Source: an uncultured Prevotellaceae bacterium
Lineage (GTDB): Bacteria > Bacteroidota > Bacteroidia > Bacteroidales > Bacteroidaceae
Direction: 5' to 3'
Assembly: GCA_945787625.1 (NCBI GenBank)
Contig: CALZJL010000034.1
Coordinates: forward strand, 1 to 9,151
DNA length: 9,151 bases
Below the pieces are notes generated by a model, which worked only from the letters and a program-made list of their open reading frames with translations, was not told the origin of the DNA and searched no databases. The translations under genes were made by a program, and so were the position numbers. Positions 7,119-9,151 of the stretch are shown here, piece after piece (the first letter of the stretch is position 1; every line of letters begins with the position of its first letter).

Positions 7119-7649
7119 ATGATTTTCGACACACACAAACTACTCGTATCCCTGTTCACCATCGCCTTATCCCCCTTGGGAGTCAAGGCGCAGAGCATCT
7201 CATTTATTGACACCAACCGCACCCTCATAGACATAGAGCCCCAGACCACCCAGACCCAGATAAAACCCGGCTGGAAGATAGTCGACGTGCAACTCAAAGA
7301 CAAGCTGACCCGGTATCTCTGGGGAGCACACGCGCAGCACTATATCGAGAGAGGCAGGCCAGAGTTTGTAGTCAAGACAGACACCCTACTCCTGAGCCAC
7401 CTTGTCATGGTGCAACTCAGAGAGAAACGCGAATACCGCCAGATGCGCAAGCCCCATCTGCACGAGAACGACCTGACCTTCGTCGAGCTCAAAACCTTCA
7501 GCATATCCCAATACGAAGACTCCGAAGACACATACATAATACGCCCGACCGAAGACATTCAGCCAGGCGAATATTTCTTCACATGGTACGGAGCCGCAAC
7601 AGTAGGCAAGATGGAAGACCTCGTAGTGTGGCCCTTCACTATCAGATGA
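7119..7649 (+). CDS. Secreted protein of unknown function (signal peptide, beta-rich)
   Basis: I do not recognise this 176-residue protein. Residues 1-25 look like a signal peptide (hydrophobic core LLVSLFTIALSPL, end VKAQ), with no lipobox Cys, so it is probably periplasmic or surface-exposed. The mature part alternates polar and hydrophobic residues like a beta-sandwich: FVVKTD (83-88), HLVMVQLREKREYRQMR (94-110), FSISQY (127-132), then YIIRPTEDIQPGEYFFTW (139-156) and a last strand LVVWPFTI. The pattern Tyr-x-Ile-x-Pro ... Pro-Gly-Glu-Tyr recurs in uncharacterised secreted proteins with Ig-like folds, which is a weak hint only. There is no Cys in the mature chain and no catalytic signature. 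ATGs at 7098 and a TTG at 7065 are upstream in frame, but the promoter at 7064-7095 makes 7119 the best start. It is convergent with the next secreted gene, 3 bases between stops. Confidence 0.8.
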   Translation: MIFDTHKLLVSLFTIALSPLGVKAQSISFIDTNRTLIDIEPQTTQTQIKPGWKIVDVQLKDKLTRYLWGAHAQHYIERGRPEFVVKTDTLLLSHLVMVQLREKREYRQMRKPHLHENDLTFVELKTFSISQYEDSEDTYIIRPTEDIQPGEYFFTWYGAATVGKMEDLVVWPFTIR

Positions 7650-7652
7650 AGC

Positions 7653-8486
7653 CTACTTACCCTTAGCCTTGCGAATCTTCTCCATCACCTCGTTTTCGGA
7701 GAGATCAGACTCCATAAACGTATTCTTGTCCAGCCTTATGTAGACCGAACGCACCCCCCTGTCCTGCAAGCCAAGTATGCCCGTGAAATCATTCTCATAC
7801 GAACGGTAAGTCACCTCCTGACCCGCCGTATAAATCCAGCACTCCTCGTCCTCATAAGCAATCGTATGCTTCTTTGAGAAACTGGCACTACCTATGGTAA
7901 CATACTTGACCGACGGCTGCAACGGATCAGTATTAGCAATACGCAGCAGACAAGCGTATGGCAGACTTCCCGCGTTGAATATCAGATACGACTTAGGCCT
8001 GACATACCACACGAGCCCCCGATTGAGGTCGTTAACCACAATCTCACGATTGCTCGTATTCTCCACCATATACTGCGCGTTGAGATTCATGTCGAGTTGG
8101 TCAGTAAGTTTGGAAAGCTGCTCCACAGCCACGATAGCAGGAGTAGTCTTAGGCGAACGAGGAGTAATCATGAGAGCATCCGTATTAGACTTGCCCTGAT
8201 GTATGATTGCCCTGATACCCTTAGACGCAGACATCGCCGAATGCCAAGGTTGAATGAGTTGTTGTCTCCGCTCGCTGACCACATTGTCCCACTCCTCATG
8301 ACGCACCCTTATAGTCACAGTACCATCTGGCGAACTACTCTCGAGCAATATGTTATTGCCCTCGTCATACAACGTATCCACACCCTGAATCCAATATACA
8401 AACGAAGTATACGACGGTATATTGCCAGACTTGGCAGACACCATGACAGACACCAGCAACAGCGGCAAAAAAAGAAGTCTCTTCAT
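7653..8486 (-). CDS. Secreted protein of unknown function, 277 residues
   Basis: I do not recognise this protein. A clear signal peptide (MKRLLFLPLLLVSVMVSA, residues 1-18) and no lipobox suggest release into the periplasm or beyond. The mature part appears mixed: short beta-type segments (TVTIRVRHEEW at 56-66, GLVWYVRPKSYLIF at 157-170, VKYVTIGSASF at 193-203, RSVYIRLD at 246-253), one helical stretch around 113-135 (TTPAIVAVEQLSKLTDQLDM), and a charged helical tail (ENEVMEKIRKAKGK, 264-277). Cys179 and Cys216 are the only Cys residues and could form a disulfide. No enzymatic motif stands out. The start at 8486 is supported by the signal peptide and by a consensus promoter at 8510-8540. The gene is divergent from the partial secreted gene at 8673 and convergent with the one ending at 7649, which may mean the three are related in role. 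Confidence 0.85.
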   Translation of the reverse strand: MKRLLFLPLLLVSVMVSAKSGNIPSYTSFVYWIQGVDTLYDEGNNILLESSSPDGTVTIRVRHEEWDNVVSERRQQLIQPWHSAMSASKGIRAIIHQGKSNTDALMITPRSPKTTPAIVAVEQLSKLTDQLDMNLNAQYMVENTSNREIVVNDLNRGLVWYVRPKSYLIFNAGSLPYACLLRIANTDPLQPSVKYVTIGSASFSKKHTIAYEDEECWIYTAGQEVTYRSYENDFTGILGLQDRGVRSVYIRLDKNTFMESDLSENEVMEKIRKAKGK

Positions 8487-8509
8487 CAGAATATCAATAA
8501 ATGTTTCTC

Positions 8510-8540
8510 CAAAGGTAGCATATTGCCACGAAATATCAAA
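8510..8540 (-). promoter_or_regulatory. Consensus Bacteroidota promoter for the secreted protein gene at 8486
   Basis: On the minus strand TTTG (8540-8537), 19 bases, then TACCTTTG (8517-8510) match TTTG-N19-TAnnTTTG exactly. The expected transcript start near 8505 gives a leader of about 18 bases before the ATG at 8486, similar in length to those of the nhaD gene and the gene at 7119. Confidence 0.78.
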
Positions 8541-8590
8541 GACAAAACCATTAAAAAGTCACGTCCTACCCGTTTTTTGTATATTTTTAT

Positions 8591-8621
8591 AATGTATTTA
8601 CATAAATATTTAATACATTTG
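8591..8621 (+). promoter_or_regulatory. Putative -7 box and overlapping dyad upstream of the gene at 8673
   Basis: TACATTTG at 8614-8621 fits the -7 consensus TAnnTTTG and would start a transcript near 8626, with a leader of about 46 bases. No TTTG lies at the right distance upstream. An 8-bp inverted repeat, AATGTATT (8591-8598) and AATACATT (8612-8619) with a 13-base spacer, overlaps the -7 box, so a repressor or activator site is possible. The region 8560-8636 is very A+T rich, which makes chance dyads more likely. Confidence 0.4.
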
Positions 8622-8672
8622 CATACTAAAATATAACGTCACTAACCCACACACATACCACAACAAACAACT

Positions 8673-9151
8673 ATGAAAGCAATCCGATACATCATCATCA
8701 TGTCTGCATTCCTTTGGGCAGGAATGCAACACACACACGCACAGACAGACCCCTCGTCCATAACTCTGGGCGAAGAGCTGCTCAACTCGAAAGGCCGCAC
8801 CATCACCACCCGCAAACTCATAGAGAGCCACGCCACCATCAATTCCGTACCCATCGAAGTGACGTTGCAGAAAATCGGTCCAAAGCTCTACACATTCAGT
8901 CTACCCATTGAGATGCCAAACGCCGTAGAAGAATATCCACAAGGCAGACAACTGGGCTTCCAAGACAACATGGGAAACATCATCGTACAAACAATAAACG
9001 GAGTGAGCGTAAACCCTACAGCCAGTATGACCGACGAGAATGACGAGAACAGGTTCTTCTCAGACCGCATCCACAGCAACAGCACATTCGAAGCCAGCAA
9101 CCCAAAGGATTATTACTTCTGTCACCCCCGCTTCATACTGACCCAAGAACA
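8673..9151 (+). CDS. Secreted protein of unknown function, N-terminal part (runs off the window)
   Basis: An open frame with an ATG at 8673 and no stop up to the last base, giving at least 159 residues. Residues 1-23 form a signal peptide (MKAIRYIIIMSAFLWAG..., end His-Thr-His-Ala) and mature chain starts near Gln-Thr-Asp-Pro. I do not recognise the family. The visible part is polar with beta-type stretches: TITTRKLI (43-50), VPIEVTLQKIG (59-69), LYTFSLPIEM (72-81), a segment ending GNIIVQTINGV (101-111), then a Asp/Glu/Asn-rich turn (TDENDENRFFSDR, 120-132). Third-position choice (mostly C and A) matches the other plus-strand genes and supports true coding. Opposite-strand frames across 8610-9100 have no such support. 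The promoter is probably the TACATTTG box at 8614-8621. The gene is divergent from the secreted gene at 8486. Confidence 0.82.
   Translation, partial: MKAIRYIIIMSAFLWAGMQHTHAQTDPSSITLGEELLNSKGRTITTRKLIESHATINSVPIEVTLQKIGPKLYTFSLPIEMPNAVEEYPQGRQLGFQDNMGNIIVQTINGVSVNPTASMTDENDENRFFSDRIHSNSTFEASNPKDYYFCHPRFILTQE

Noticed and set aside
7601..7657. Inverted repeats at the convergent junction (7-bp arms with a 43-base loop, and a 5-bp inner stem)
   Set aside because: The long loop, short stem and absence of a T tract make them unconvincing as terminators.
8610..9100. Minus-strand frames of 70-73 codons and a 65-codon plus-strand frame over the last gene
   Set aside because: They compete with a longer frame that has a signal peptide, suitable codon use and an upstream -7 box.

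Overview
The window looks like chromosomal DNA of a Bacteroidales bacterium, in the broad Bacteroides/Prevotella/Porphyromonas group. Several promoters fit the Bacteroidota-type pattern TTTG-N19/20-TAnnTTTG, start codons are preceded by A-rich leaders rather than clear Shine-Dalgarno sites, and EttA, the DEFD helicase, NhaD and the glucosaminidase-LysM protein all have a Bacteroidota flavour. I see no tRNA, rRNA, CRISPR array, insertion sequence, integrase or phage gene. There is no stretch over 300 bases without a gene.

Layout. (1) A secreted cell-wall hydrolase (glucosaminidase plus two LysM, minus strand, start at 963) is divergent from a small secreted helical protein of Spy/CpxP appearance (1052-1450). 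The two are separated by a 40-bp near-palindrome that carries a -7 box on each strand. (2) The Spy-like gene is followed after 7 bases by menA (1458-2381), a membrane prenyltransferase of menaquinone synthesis. (3) menA meets ettA tail to tail with 2 bases between them, and a good candidate menA terminator lies inside the 3' coding end of ettA. (4) ettA is the last gene of a minus-strand operon: an NhaD-type Na+/H+ antiporter (start at 6885), a DEFD-box RNA helicase with a DbpA-like C-terminal RNA-binding domain, then EttA. A consensus promoter precedes the antiporter. (5) From 7064 to the end lie three genes for secreted proteins that I cannot assign to a family: 7119-7649 (+), 7653-8486 (-) and 8673 to beyond the window (+). 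The first two have their own consensus promoters and are convergent with a 3-base gap. The third is cut by the window edge and has no stop codon here.

How the genes may work together. The antiporter-helicase-EttA operon joins cation and pH homeostasis with two ribosome-related factors: a helicase whose C-terminal domain suggests rRNA binding, and the ATP/ADP-responsive translation factor EttA. This could couple the ionic or energetic state of the cell to ribosome assembly and translation, but that is inference. The left part pairs an envelope hydrolase with a small periplasmic chaperone-like protein and a respiratory-quinone enzyme. The right part is a group of secreted orphans and is the least explained part of the window.

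The + strand is rich in A and C whichever way the genes point, so codon third positions follow the DNA strand. This fits the minus strand being the leading strand of replication. I found no convincing evidence of a new defence or mobile system. The most useful observations are the mirrored divergent promoter, the embedded terminator, corrected start sites, the unusual NhaD residues and the unassigned secreted gene group.
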